From Thiomicrorhabdus arctica DSM 13458 (GTDB taxonomy: Bacteria > Pseudomonadota > Gammaproteobacteria > Thiomicrospirales > Thiomicrospiraceae), in assembly GCF_000381085.1 (NCBI RefSeq), contig NZ_KB905899.1, positions 1,116,001-1,180,000 on the forward strand: a DNA stretch of 64,000 bases, written 5' to 3'. A program made the translations under genes and the position numbers. Positions 8,321 to 17,576 of the stretch are shown here, piece after piece; position 1 is the first letter of the stretch, and every line of letters starts with the position of its first letter. The notes beneath the pieces were generated by a model. That model did not search any database. It saw only the letters and a list, made by a program, of their open reading frames with translations, and was not told the DNA's origin.

Positions 8321-8363
8321 AAAAAAAAGCCTTGTCGGTAATATACTACCGTACAAGGCTTTT
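8321..8363 (-). terminator. Hairpin between cheY and cheZ
   Basis: AAAAGCCTTGTCGGTA pairs with TACCGTACAAGGCTTTT with a single bulged base; on the minus strand it is followed by a run of T. It could attenuate transcription from cheY into cheZ-cheA-cheW, or act as an RNA processing site. Confidence 0.7.
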
Positions 8364-8383
8364 AATCAAATTAAACAAACACT

Positions 8384-8791
8384 CTATTCGCTGTTTTTTC
8401 GCTCAGCGACACGTTCAAAAATCTTATGAATCTTGCCATTTAAAGTTGCTGCTGTAAAAGGCTTTACAATATAACCATCAACGCCTGACTGGGCGGCTTC
8501 CAATATTTGACTTCGTTTTGCTTCCGCGGTAATCAATAGAAATGGTGTGTCTTTTAAAGATTCATCTGCACGAACACGCCTTAATAGATCAATCCCCGTC
8601 ATTTCAGGCATATTCCAATCACTGACAATAAAGTCATATTTCCCTGATTGAACCATAGGCCATGCGGTAGCACCATCATCAGCTTCATCAAAATGATGAA
8701 AACCTAACTCTTTAAGTAAGTTTTTGACAATTTTACGCATTGTAGAGAAGTCATCCACAACTAAAATATTCATCTCTCTATTGACTTGCAT
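8384..8791 (-). CDS. cheY: Chemotaxis response regulator CheY
   Basis: The flagellar CheY: when phosphorylated it binds FliM and changes motor rotation. 135 residues; acidic pair in ILVVDDFSTMRKIV, phospho-acceptor aspartate in FIVSDWNMPEMTG at about residue 61, switch threonine in LLITAEA, and lysine in YIVKPFTAATL. The DW.MPEM form is typical of E. coli-type CheY. It follows fliA by 49 bases and precedes cheZ. A second ATG lies six codons in; I keep the first. Confidence 0.95.
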   Translation of the reverse strand: MQVNREMNILVVDDFSTMRKIVKNLLKELGFHHFDEADDGATAWPMVQSGKYDFIVSDWNMPEMTGIDLLRRVRADESLKDTPFLLITAEAKRSQILEAAQSGVDGYIVKPFTAATLNGKIHKIFERVAERKNSE

Positions 8792-8840
8792 TTCTTGTCC
8801 TTAAAAGGCTGACTGGCCACTGAAAACAGCCATTTCAATC

Positions 8841-9569
8841 CTATTGAATCCAGTCAGCCATTCGTGACCTAATTCTTTTGACGGCCTGACTATGAATCTG
8901 GCTCACTCTAGATTCGCTAACGTCTAAAACTTCTCCAATCTCTTTTAGATTTAACTCCTCATCATAGTAAAGGGACATGACCAACTTTTCTTTATCAGGT
9001 AAGTTTGAAATTTCATTAACAAGTGCTTGTTGAAAGCCACTTTCTGCAAGCTCTCCGAAAGGCGACATATTCTGCCCCACCATTCGCCCTTCAGAAAGCT
9101 CTTCATGATCTGGCTGGTCAATCGAGAGTAACTGAGCCGAGTTGGTATCTTGTAAAATATGGTGGTATTCTTTAAGTGTGACGCCCATCTCTTCAGCGAT
9201 CTCTTCATCACGGGCTTCTCGACCAATTTTCGACTCAACTTGATTGATTGCCTCACTTACCGCGCGTGACTTGCGATAAACTGAACGTGGCGTCCAATCC
9301 CCTTTACGAATCTCATCTAGCATTGAGCCTCGAATACGAATACCTGCATAGGTTTCAAAACTGGCACCTTGATTGGCATTAAATTTTTGCATCGCTTCAA
9401 TTAAACCAACAACACCAGATTGAATTAAGTCTTCAACAAAAACGCTGTCGGGCAATCGCCCCTTCAAGTGATATGCAATACGTTTCACCAAAGGTAAATA
9501 CTGCTCCAGCTCCATCACTTCACTGGCGGATTGTTTTTGAACTTGTTCATAAACAGATGTACCTGTCAT
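8841..9569 (-). CDS. fliA: Flagellar sigma factor FliA (sigma28)
   Basis: Directs RNA polymerase to late flagellar promoters such as those of flagellin and fliD. 242 residues with region 2 (YLPLVKRIAYHL, EDLIQSGVVGLIEAMQKF, FETYAGIRIRGSMLDEIRKGDW), region 3 (GREARDEEIAEEMGV) and region 4 helix-turn-helix (NLKEIGEVLDVSESRVSQIHSQAV). It follows fleN with six bases between them, the usual flhA-flhF-fleN-fliA order of polar flagellates. The anti-sigma factor gene flgM is not in the window. Confidence 0.96.
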   Translation of the reverse strand: MTGTSVYEQVQKQSASEVMELEQYLPLVKRIAYHLKGRLPDSVFVEDLIQSGVVGLIEAMQKFNANQGASFETYAGIRIRGSMLDEIRKGDWTPRSVYRKSRAVSEAINQVESKIGREARDEEIAEEMGVTLKEYHHILQDTNSAQLLSIDQPDHEELSEGRMVGQNMSPFGELAESGFQQALVNEISNLPDKEKLVMSLYYDEELNLKEIGEVLDVSESRVSQIHSQAVKRIRSRMADWIQ

Positions 9570-9575
9570 ACTCTA

Positions 9576-10454
9576 CTAATGCCCCGTCTGAAATAAGTTT
9601 TCAACAAAAAACTGTAAATACCCTGTCATCCCTTTTGGGATTGGCCAGCGGTCGACTTTTTGAGCCAAATTTTTAAATGCTTTTGCAGATTCACTGTTTG
9701 GACGATACACCGTCACAGGCACTTGTTTTTGGACGGCATCTCGTAAATCATGATCGAAAGGTACTGAGCCAAAATAATCTAAACTGACATCTAAAAACTG
9801 TTCGCACACACGGGCTAATTTCTCATAAAGAATCTTACCTTGCTCTGGTGTACGGCTTTGGTTAGCCAACAATCTAAAACGGGTTAATTGATAATCCCGG
9901 CTTAATACTTTAATTAATGCATAAGCATCTGTGATGGAAGCAGGTTCATCAGTCACAACCACGACAACTTCTTGTGCCGCTCGACAAAAACTGACAACAC
10001 TGTCGGCAATACCCGCCGCAGTATCGACAATTAAAATATCTAACTCACCATTGAGCTCGGAAAAAGCATTAATGATTCCAGCATTTTCCATCGCCGTTAA
10101 TTGAGCCATACGGCGGACACCTGAAGCGGCAGGGATAATTTTTAATCCTGCAGGTCCTTCAACAATAACTTCTTGAAGTGTTTTATCACCATCCAAAACA
10201 TGTGAAAGATTGTATTTTGTCTGTAACCCCAACATGATATCGACATTAGCCAAACCCATATCTGCATCCATAAGTAAAACACGGTGTCCAATCTTACTGA
10301 GCGAGACGCCAAGATTCACTGACACATTGGTTTTACCCACACCACCTTTGCCGCTCGCAACCGCAATTACCCTTACAGGTTGAGCGTCATTAGCACTGGC
10401 TGAACTCTGGCTTGAGTGCATTGCTCTTAAACCGGCTGCTTGATCATTGAGCAT
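9576..10454 (-). CDS. fleN: Flagellar number regulator FleN/FlhG (MinD-like ATPase)
   Basis: Limits flagellar number in polar flagellates, partly by antagonising FleQ. ParA/MinD fold with the deviant Walker A motif SGKGGVGKTNVSVN, switch I DADMGLANVDIMLG, and Walker B LDILIVDTAAGI. The open frame extends upstream to 10496, but the ATG at 10454 is preceded by a perfect TAAGGAG seven bases away, so I start there (292 residues, MLNDQAAGL...). This start overlaps the end of flhF by 11 bases, pointing to translational coupling. Confidence 0.94.
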   Translation of the reverse strand: MLNDQAAGLRAMHSSQSSASANDAQPVRVIAVASGKGGVGKTNVSVNLGVSLSKIGHRVLLMDADMGLANVDIMLGLQTKYNLSHVLDGDKTLQEVIVEGPAGLKIIPAASGVRRMAQLTAMENAGIINAFSELNGELDILIVDTAAGIADSVVSFCRAAQEVVVVVTDEPASITDAYALIKVLSRDYQLTRFRLLANQSRTPEQGKILYEKLARVCEQFLDVSLDYFGSVPFDHDLRDAVQKQVPVTVYRPNSESAKAFKNLAQKVDRWPIPKGMTGYLQFFVENLFQTGH

Positions 10455-11619
10455 CTGATATCTCCTTACCCATTCCCATTCGAAAGGCTTGCTCATTTTG
10501 AGCTGAATTTTTATTTTGATGACCTAACACAATAGCACGGTCAATCAGTTCTCTTGTTCTAACAACTTCTAAATCTTCAGGGACTCGTTGTCCATTAGAT
10601 AAATACATAATCGGTAATTGTTTTTCAATCAGGAGTGTTAGCAGATTACCGAGCTGTAAAGCCTCATCCACTTTTGTTAAAATACATCCTCTTAAAATCA
10701 CTTTCCCAAACGAATTCACTATGTCAGTCATCACATTCAACTGAGTGGCGGCTGACATAACCAAATAATTGCGGACGCTGGTAGCTCCTTCATGCCCTGA
10801 GGTTAACTGCTGAGACAGCTGTAGGTCTCTCTGACTCATGCCCGCAGTATCAATTAACACCAATTTCTTGTGTCCTAAAGAAGTCAATAAAGCATATAAC
10901 TCACCCTGAGTGCTGGCAACATGAACTGGTACATTAATTAAATCAGCAAAGGTTTTTAACTGTGCCTGAGCGCCGATCTTATAGCAATCAGTGGTAATTA
11001 AAGCCAATTCACTTGGACTATTGCGCATTACAAATCGACTGGCCATTTTGGCAATTGTTGTCGTTTTACCTACCCCTGTCGGCCCAACTAACGCGACTAT
11101 ACCACCCCGTTCGATAATATCTCGTTCTCCGGTTGGTATACTATTTTCTATTTTCAGAAGTATATCTGACCAGGCCTGGTGATTTTTAGAATCAATCGAT
11201 TCAACTAACTTTTGACTCAACTCCCAGCCAATGCCTAACTTTAGTAATCGTTTAATCAAATCTACTGTATGTGGATTATTTTGTGATTCCTGGCCCCACG
11301 CTAGACCAGACAACTGGTTTTCAAGCATCGCACGAACGGCTTGCAACTCACTTGCAATGCCAGAAAGCTCCTGAGATCCACTCTTAACATCGCCTAGCTG
11401 AGAGGATGCAGACGCTTCAGTCGATTGATAAGTGCTTCTTGCGAGAGGAACCTCTTGCGCGGTTTGAAACTGCGTTGCTTCTGGATCAAGCGCTGCAACG
11501 ATTTCTACCCCTTCAGGCACATCTTTAGTCGACAATATTACCGCATCATCACCGTGTTCATCGCGAACCAAACTCATTGCTTGACGCATTGTAGGTGCAA
11601 CGTAGCGCTTAATCTTCAC
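10444..11619 (-). CDS. flhF: Flagellar placement GTPase FlhF
   Basis: SRP-type GTPase that marks the cell pole for flagellar assembly. The N-terminal basic/variable B domain covers residues 1-120. The NG domain has GPTGVGKTTTIAKMA (P-loop), TTDCYKIGAQAQL, LIDTAGMSQRD and LTKVDEALQLG. 391 residues. The start is a GTG at 11619 with GGAGG upstream, three bases after the flhA stop. One copy of the palindrome ACCAGGCCTGGT (11169-11180) lies in the coding sequence, at NHQAWSD. Confidence 0.95.
   Translation of the reverse strand: MKIKRYVAPTMRQAMSLVRDEHGDDAVILSTKDVPEGVEIVAALDPEATQFQTAQEVPLARSTYQSTEASASSQLGDVKSGSQELSGIASELQAVRAMLENQLSGLAWGQESQNNPHTVDLIKRLLKLGIGWELSQKLVESIDSKNHQAWSDILLKIENSIPTGERDIIERGGIVALVGPTGVGKTTTIAKMASRFVMRNSPSELALITTDCYKIGAQAQLKTFADLINVPVHVASTQGELYALLTSLGHKKLVLIDTAGMSQRDLQLSQQLTSGHEGATSVRNYLVMSAATQLNVMTDIVNSFGKVILRGCILTKVDEALQLGNLLTLLIEKQLPIMYLSNGQRVPEDLEVVRTRELIDRAIVLGHQNKNSAQNEQAFRMGMGKEISDAQ
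11169..11180. repeat. ACCAGGCCTGGT copy inside flhF
   Basis: Perfect 12-base palindrome in the flhF coding sequence, read there as part of His-Gln-Ala-Trp-Ser. Confidence 0.9.
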
Positions 11620-11621
11620 CG

Positions 11622-13718
11622 TTAGCCTCCCTGTCCTACGTTTGCAACGACACTAATTTGTCGATTTTCTGGTACCTCAGAATAAGCTAAGATATACAGT
11701 GTTGGTAAACTATATCGAAATAAACGAGCCAATTGTGCCCGTATTTGTGGCGCAACCAGTAACACAGCTGATTGACCGGCCATCTCGAGCTTCTGACTCT
11801 CCTCTTTCAAGGTATTGTGTAGTCTTTCGGCAAGACCAGGTTCAATCGCCAACTGACCTTCAGGAGCACCTTGCGTGGCTTGAAGCAAAAGTTGTTCCAA
11901 GCTAGGGTCAAGGGTAATGACCTTCAGTTCATCTTCATGACCTACAATATCTTGAATAATCGATCGGCCTAATGCGGCACGCACAAAAATCGTTAATGCT
12001 GTGGCATCTTGTGTGCTGCTGGCCTTCTCAGTCAAGGTTTCAAGAATTGTACGTACGTCACGAATAGAGACTTTTTCACGTAATAGATTTTGCAGCACTC
12101 TCACGACAACGGCTAATGACAATTTATCAGGCACCAACTCTTCGACTAACTTAGGGGAACTTTTCTTAAGTTTATCAAGCAGTTGTTGAGTTTCATCATG
12201 ACCAAACAATTCAAATGCATAATCTTGTATCACCTGGCTGACATGTGTCGCAACCACCGTACTGGCATCAACAACGGTATAACCGAACGCCTGAGCCTGA
12301 TCCTGATCATTTTGTGCAATCCACACGGCATCTAAACCAAACGTAGGGTCTTTAGTCGCCGTGCCAGCAATTTCACCAAAAACTTGACCCGGATTAATCG
12401 CCAGCTCTTTATCAGGAAAGACCTCTCCTTCACCCGAGGGTACTCCCATCAACATTATTCGATATTGATTAGGCTTTAAATCTAAATTATCACGAATATG
12501 GACAGGCGGCACCAAAAACCCTAACTCTTGAGAGACTTTACGGCGCACACCTTTAACACGGTCTAACAATTGGCCATTCTGAGCTTGGTCGACCATGGGA
12601 ATCAACCGATACCCAACCTCTAAACCAAGAACATCGACCGCTTGCACGTCATCCCAACTAAGATCAACAGGTCTGGTATCGGCTTCTGGTTCTAAATCGA
12701 GTACGGATTTATCGGGCTTTGTTGTTTTATGTTGTTGACGATAAATCCAGTAAGCTCCACCCCCAGCCACACTGGCGAATGTCAAAAAGGCAAAGTTTGG
12801 CATCCCTGGAATCAACCCCATAAAACCAACAATACCGGCTGCTGTTCCTAAAGCCTGCGGTGTCGCGAACATCTGCTCTTGCATCTGTTCACCCATATCT
12901 TTATGGCCATCTCCCGTCACTCGTGTAACAATAATAGCTGTTGCCGTTGAGAGTAATAAAGCAGGAATTTGTGCAACCAAACCATCTCCCAAAGTGAGTA
13001 TCGTATAAACCTCTCCTGCCTCAGCAAAACCTAAATTGTGCTGACCAATACCAATGGCAAACCCTCCAATAAGGTTGATAAACAAAATTAAAATACCTGC
13101 GACAGCATCTCCACGAACAAATTTGCTTGCGCCGTCCATAGAACCATAAAATTCTGCTTCTGTTGATACATCAGAGCGTCTTGCTTGAGCATCTTCTTGA
13201 GTAATTAGGCCAGCGTTCAAGTCAGCATCAATCGCCATCTGTTTGCCTGGCATCGAGTCCAAAGTAAAGCGTGCACTGACTTCAGCAACTCGTCCAGCAC
13301 CCTTGGTGATAACTACGAAGTTAATCACAACCAGAATGGCAAAAACGACCAAACCAACGGCTAAATTCCCACCAATTACAAACTCGCCGAAAGCTTCAAT
13401 AACATGCCCAGCAGCTGCGCCACCATCATGGCCTTCGAGTAAAATAACACGGGTTGAAGCAATGTTTAAAGAGAGCCTAAATAGCGTTGCTAAAAGAATA
13501 ATGGTTGGGAAAATGGCAAAATCAAGAGGACGTTTTGCATAAAGTGTCAACATTAAAACCACTAATGACAAAGCTATATTGAAGGTAAAAAAGATATCTA
13601 GTAAAAACGGCGGCAAGGGAATGGTCACCATTGCTAATAGCGCCAATACAGCAATAGGAACGCCTAACCCACTGGTCATCGTTTTTTTAATTTTATTGAA
13701 TAATTGGGTCAGATCCAT
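11622..13718 (-). CDS. flhA: Flagellar export gate protein FlhA
   Basis: Large inner-membrane component of the flagellar type III export gate. 698 residues: about eight transmembrane helices in the first 330 residues, with the conserved cytoplasmic FHIPEP-type loop (AGRVAEVSARFTLDSMPGKQ and AIDADLNAGLI), then a soluble C-terminal domain from about residue 360 that docks chaperone-substrate complexes. It lies between flhB and flhF, 29 bases after flhB, with the ATG at 13718. Confidence 0.96.
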   Translation of the reverse strand: MDLTQLFNKIKKTMTSGLGVPIAVLALLAMVTIPLPPFLLDIFFTFNIALSLVVLMLTLYAKRPLDFAIFPTIILLATLFRLSLNIASTRVILLEGHDGGAAAGHVIEAFGEFVIGGNLAVGLVVFAILVVINFVVITKGAGRVAEVSARFTLDSMPGKQMAIDADLNAGLITQEDAQARRSDVSTEAEFYGSMDGASKFVRGDAVAGILILFINLIGGFAIGIGQHNLGFAEAGEVYTILTLGDGLVAQIPALLLSTATAIIVTRVTGDGHKDMGEQMQEQMFATPQALGTAAGIVGFMGLIPGMPNFAFLTFASVAGGGAYWIYRQQHKTTKPDKSVLDLEPEADTRPVDLSWDDVQAVDVLGLEVGYRLIPMVDQAQNGQLLDRVKGVRRKVSQELGFLVPPVHIRDNLDLKPNQYRIMLMGVPSGEGEVFPDKELAINPGQVFGEIAGTATKDPTFGLDAVWIAQNDQDQAQAFGYTVVDASTVVATHVSQVIQDYAFELFGHDETQQLLDKLKKSSPKLVEELVPDKLSLAVVVRVLQNLLREKVSIRDVRTILETLTEKASSTQDATALTIFVRAALGRSIIQDIVGHEDELKVITLDPSLEQLLLQATQGAPEGQLAIEPGLAERLHNTLKEESQKLEMAGQSAVLLVAPQIRAQLARLFRYSLPTLYILAYSEVPENRQISVVANVGQGG

Positions 13719-13747
13719 TTAGACATTTAATCTTAGTTTGGGGAAAT

Positions 13748-14872
13748 TCATTCTATTTTCATATCTTCAGGTATCGGTAGTTCAGAAAAATTTACGTTAT
13801 CGGCTTTACCATACTCTTTTAACTGGTAAACATAAGCCAAAACGGCCGCCACGGCTTTAAATAAATCATAAGGAATTGGACGGTCTATTTCAGCATTATA
13901 GTACAAAGCTCGTGCTAAGGGGGGGGCTTCTACAATGGTGATATTATTTGCCGTTGCAATCGTTCTTATTTGCGCTGCCATAAAGTCTGCACCCGTTGCT
14001 ACAACAATCGGTTCTTGCATATTATCTGGGTCATATTGTAGCGCAACTGCAAAATGAGTTGGGTTCGTTATAATAACATCCGCATCCGGTACTTTTTGCA
14101 TCATTCGACGCTGTGACATTTCATGCTGTACCTGTCGAATTCGACCTTTAACTTCCGGGTTTCCTTCTTGCTGTTTATGCTCTTCTTTAACCTCTTGCTT
14201 GGTCATTTTGAGTTGTTTATTATGCTCATAAAGTTGAAAAGGCACATCTATTATTGCCACAATCAACAATGATAAGCTAATAAAAATAAAAGCCTCAGCA
14301 ATCAATGCTCCAGCATGCCCTAATGCAAAATTTAAAGGCTCAATACCCAAAGCAAGAATTTCTCCAAAAATCGCATATAAAAAATAGACGGCAACGATCA
14401 TAACCAAACTAAATTTAGCTAATGCTTTGAACAATTCCATCAGGGCTTTTGATGAAAACATGCGTTTAATACCTGAAACAGGATTTAACTTACTAAACTT
14501 AGGTGCCATCGCTTTTGCGCTAAAAGACCACCCTCCCAATAAAAGTGGCGCGACTAAAGCAATTAACATCATCAACAACAGAAAAGGTAAAACTAAATAC
14601 ACAGCCTCCAGTGTAATCGCGGCAATTAAATCAAACATTTTCAATTCATCAAATGCTAGAGAACGCTCAAAACTCAGGCCTTTAGTGATAATCACTTCAA
14701 AATCAGCAATCATGACTTTACCGTAGAACATGAAGAAAAGTGCCGCTATGAGAGTCAATAAAAGTGTGGTGAGCTCTTTAGATCGAGGGACTTGACCTTT
14801 CTCTCTGGCCTCTCTGATCTTTTTCTCAGTGGGTTCTTCCGATTTTTCAGAACCATCAGCATTTTCAGCCAT
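13748..14872 (-). CDS. flhB: Flagellar export switch protein FlhB
   Basis: Membrane export component that cleaves itself at NPTH and switches export from hook to filament substrates. 374 residues: a charged N-terminus (EKSEEPTEKKIREAREKGQVPRS, abridged), four membrane helices, the linker, and the cleavage motif in IITNPTHFAVALQY at about residue 270, followed by the FlhB C-terminal domain. A truncated relative of that last domain is encoded at 4510. It sits four bases after fliR and 29 before flhA. Confidence 0.96.
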   Translation of the reverse strand: MAENADGSEKSEEPTEKKIREAREKGQVPRSKELTTLLLTLIAALFFMFYGKVMIADFEVIITKGLSFERSLAFDELKMFDLIAAITLEAVYLVLPFLLLMMLIALVAPLLLGGWSFSAKAMAPKFSKLNPVSGIKRMFSSKALMELFKALAKFSLVMIVAVYFLYAIFGEILALGIEPLNFALGHAGALIAEAFIFISLSLLIVAIIDVPFQLYEHNKQLKMTKQEVKEEHKQQEGNPEVKGRIRQVQHEMSQRRMMQKVPDADVIITNPTHFAVALQYDPDNMQEPIVVATGADFMAAQIRTIATANNITIVEAPPLARALYYNAEIDRPIPYDLFKAVAAVLAYVYQLKEYGKADNVNFSELPIPEDMKIE

Positions 14873-14876
14873 CTGC

Positions 14877-15656
14877 TTAAGCTCCGGTTAATCGCAATTG
14901 TGTGATGACATCCATCGCCCGATGAATCAACTCTTGTAAATGCGGTAATACAAGGGGTGTCGTCAAGGACAACATGACCAGACCTGTTAACAAGGTTACC
15001 GGAAAACCTACTGCAAAAATATTTAAAGCGGGTGCGGCTCTTGTAACCACACCAAAAGCAACGTTGATTAATAACAGTGCCGTAATTGCCGGGAGGGCAA
15101 TTAAAATCCCCGCAGAGAACATATAACTTCCAAATTCGACGATAAGGAGAAGACTGTCTCGAGTAAGAAAAGAGGTGCCTATTGGCAAATATTCAAAACT
15201 GTCCACCACCACTTGAATAACCAATAAATGACCATTGAGAGCCAGAAAGAGAAGTGTCGCAATAATTGTATAATACTGTGACACAACGGGGGCTTGAGAA
15301 CCTGTACCAGGATCCACCATCGATGCAAAAGCTAAACCCATACCAATCGCAATCATATGCCCAGCAACCACAAATGCTTGAAACACAACTAAAAAAACCA
15401 CCCCCATAGCTAACCCAATCAAGATCTGTTGAACGATAAATAATATTCCCTGCAAAGTAAAGGGGTCGACTGGGGGAGGTAATGCTAACGAAGGAGCGGC
15501 CGCCATCGTAATAAAGATGGTCAGAAATAGTTTAACCTGGACGGGTACTGCTCGAATGCCATAGATAGGCAGAATAGAAAGCATTGCACCGATGCGCACA
15601 AAGGGATAAAAATACAGACCAACCAGTTGTAGAAACTCTGGGTAGCTAAATGACAT
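14877..15656 (-). CDS. fliR: Flagellar export protein FliR
   Basis: Export-gate membrane protein of the FliPQR core. 259 residues with about six hydrophobic helices and the family signatures PFVRIGAMLSILPIYG near the start and IALPAITALLLINVAFGVVTRAAP near residue 185. Four bases separate it from both fliQ and flhB, so it is tightly packed in the export operon. Confidence 0.95.
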   Translation of the reverse strand: MSFSYPEFLQLVGLYFYPFVRIGAMLSILPIYGIRAVPVQVKLFLTIFITMAAAPSLALPPPVDPFTLQGILFIVQQILIGLAMGVVFLVVFQAFVVAGHMIAIGMGLAFASMVDPGTGSQAPVVSQYYTIIATLLFLALNGHLLVIQVVVDSFEYLPIGTSFLTRDSLLLIVEFGSYMFSAGILIALPAITALLLINVAFGVVTRAAPALNIFAVGFPVTLLTGLVMLSLTTPLVLPHLQELIHRAMDVITQLRLTGA

Positions 15657-15660
15657 CAGA

Positions 15661-15930
15661 CTAACCTATCATAGCTGGAATATTTAGATAAAGTTCTCTG
15701 GTAAATGAGATTAAGGTTGTTAACATCCAAGGCCCAGCCAAGACCAATGCAATACCGATAACAGCTAGCTTAGGGATAAAACTCAAGGTCATTTCATTAA
15801 TTTGAGTGGCTGCCTGAAACATCCCCACCAACAAACCCACGACTAAAGCTGGAATTAATAAAGGAGCCGCTAACATCGTGACGACTTCAAGCATCCGTTG
15901 ACCAAGCGTTAACACAAATTCCTGTTGCAT
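15661..15930 (-). CDS. fliQ: Flagellar export protein FliQ
   Basis: 89 residues with two hydrophobic helices, the normal form for this small export-gate protein. Signatures: LVVGLLVGMFQAATQINEMTL (abridged) and FIPKLAVIGIALVLAGPWML. The ATG overlaps the fliP stop codon in TGATG, indicating translational coupling. Confidence 0.95.
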   Translation of the reverse strand: MQQEFVLTLGQRMLEVVTMLAAPLLIPALVVGLLVGMFQAATQINEMTLSFIPKLAVIGIALVLAGPWMLTTLISFTRELYLNIPAMIG

Positions 15931-16682
15931 CAGATGCCTCCGGGCACGACAAAGCTATTGGCAATTGTTCCAACCACCAATGCCCAACCATCAATTAGCA
16001 CAAAGAGCATGAGCTTAAAGGGCAGCGAGATAATCATTGGGGAGAGCATCATCATCCCCATCGACATGAGCAAACTTGCAACCACTAAATCAATGATCAA
16101 AAAAGGGATAAACAACATAAAACCAATTTGAAATGCTGTTTTAAGTTCGCTGGTCATAAAAGCTGGAATAAGAATTTTAAATGGCACCTCCTGAGGATTA
16201 GTCAATGTCACATCCGCCATCTCGGCAAACATGCCTAGGTCATCTTCACGTGTTTGTTGCAACATAAATTGATGCATTGGGCCTGATCCAAGTTTAACTG
16301 CTTCTGTAAATTGGAGTTGCTCTTCCATGTAGGGTGAAACAGCAACATCATATATTTTGTCGAAAACTGGGCCCATAATAAACAGGGTTAAAAATAATGA
16401 CAACCCGATTAATACTTGATTGGAAGGCGTTTGCTGCGTGCCGAGCGCTTGACGTAGCAATGCGAGTACGATAATAATTCGCAAAAATGAAGTTGTGGCA
16501 ATCAATGCCGCCGGCAACAAAGTAAGCCCTGTCATCAGCAACAGGATTTGCATCGTTAACGTGTAGTCTTGACCTCCTGTTGCATCGGTTTCAACCGTAA
16601 ATGCAGGAATGCCAGGTATTGCCCATGAAAGAACGGGGAATAGGGCTAAAAAAAGGAAAACTAATGGTTTAAGTATCTGCAC
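15930..16682 (-). CDS. fliP: Flagellar export protein FliP
   Basis: Core export-gate protein assembled with FliQ and FliR. 250 residues: a signal-peptide-like N-terminus (LVFLFLALFPVLSWA), then membrane helices and conserved stretches FLRIIIVLALLRQALGTQQTP, VLIGLSLFLTLFIMGPV, and IPFLIIDLVVASLLMSMGMMML. The start is a GTG at 16682 inside the end of fliO (14-base overlap), which fits translational coupling. Confidence 0.95.
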   Translation of the reverse strand: MQILKPLVFLFLALFPVLSWAIPGIPAFTVETDATGGQDYTLTMQILLLMTGLTLLPAALIATTSFLRIIIVLALLRQALGTQQTPSNQVLIGLSLFLTLFIMGPVFDKIYDVAVSPYMEEQLQFTEAVKLGSGPMHQFMLQQTREDDLGMFAEMADVTLTNPQEVPFKILIPAFMTSELKTAFQIGFMLFIPFLIIDLVVASLLMSMGMMMLSPMIISLPFKLMLFVLIDGWALVVGTIANSFVVPGGI

Positions 16683-17121
16683 GTGGAGTCTGTTTATTAT
16701 CCCTGGATTTTAACGCTTCTTGCAGTCGTTGAGAAAACTGACCACCAATAGGTGCATTATCCTTTACTTGGACAGGTTCTTCAAGCAGATGTAACATTGA
16801 AATTTGATTCGAAGTCACTCCAACCAGAACCTGCTCTTTACCCACTTGTAGCAACATAATCCTTTCACGTTGGCCAACTGATAGAGCACCAATCACCTTT
16901 AAGTGGCCATCAGCTACACCAGGAAAACGACCATATCGTCTCAACAGCCAAGCTGCGACGAAGATAATCACGAGGACAAGAACCAGTGACACTAAAATTT
17001 GTCCAAAATACTCACTTGGACGGGTGACAGATTCTCCCACAGCTGGCGCTTCAATTGCTAAGCTCGAGGCTGAGAAAAAAAGCAATAGTAATAATGACCA
17101 GATCGGATAAATTTTAAGCAT
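16669..17121 (-). CDS. fliO: Flagellar export accessory protein FliO
   Basis: Helps assemble the FliP ring. 150 residues: a signal-like N-terminal segment (IWSLLLLLFFSASSLA), a single strong transmembrane helix (ILVSLVLVLVIIFVAAWLLRRYG) and a soluble beta-rich tail with IGALSVGQRERIMLLQVG. The position between fliN and fliP confirms the call. Its ATG shares one base with the fliN stop (TAATG). Confidence 0.92.
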   Translation of the reverse strand: MLKIYPIWSLLLLLFFSASSLAIEAPAVGESVTRPSEYFGQILVSLVLVLVIIFVAAWLLRRYGRFPGVADGHLKVIGALSVGQRERIMLLQVGKEQVLVGVTSNQISMLHLLEEPVQVKDNAPIGGQFSQRLQEALKSRDNKQTPRADT

Positions 17122-17576
17122 TATTTCAACTTCTTAATACGATCTTGAGGACTCACGACATCTGTCAAACGTACGCCAAACTTGTCGTTAATAACAACAA
17201 CTTCACCATGCGCAATCAAGGTACCATTGACCAATAAGTCTAAAGGTTCTCCTGCAAGACGATCCATTTCTACGACAGACCCCTGAGTATAAGAAAGTAA
17301 ATTTCGAATCGAGACCTTAGCTCGCCCAATTTCCAACTGCAACGTCACAGGAATATCGAGCAAAACATCCAAATCTACTTTATTTTTGCCATCACCACGC
17401 CCTGATGCTAACTCATCAAAAGCTGCTGAACTTATAGTATCAGTTTCACTACTCGCATCGGCCTGTTCGGATAAAGCAGCTCCCCATGGATCATCATCCA
17501 TTGCACCTTCATCATCAGCACCCGCTTGATCGGCTAATGCATCACCCCAAGCACTTAAATCTTCTTCATCACTCAT
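17121..17576 (-). CDS. fliN: Flagellar motor switch protein FliN
   Basis: C-ring protein that with FliM and FliG controls rotation. The SpoA-type domain is in the last 80 residues: VDLDVLLDIPVTLQLEIGRAKVSIRNLLS and LLVNGTLIAHGEVVVINDKFGVRLTDV (each abridged). The N-terminal half is acidic and alanine-rich. I start at the ATG at 17576 (MSDEEDLSAWG), with AAGGAG seven bases upstream, rather than six codons earlier. This start overlaps the fliM end by eight bases. Confidence 0.95.
   Translation of the reverse strand: MSDEEDLSAWGDALADQAGADDEGAMDDDPWGAALSEQADASSETDTISSAAFDELASGRGDGKNKVDLDVLLDIPVTLQLEIGRAKVSIRNLLSYTQGSVVEMDRLAGEPLDLLVNGTLIAHGEVVVINDKFGVRLTDVVSPQDRIKKLK

Noticed and set aside
13778-13804. 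GCCGATAA with an upstream TAAA in the 3' end of flhB, as an internal sigma28 promoter for flhA
   Set aside because: The spacer is two bases short, the octamer is explained by the codons for Lys-Ala-Asp-Asn, and flhA is normally an early gene.
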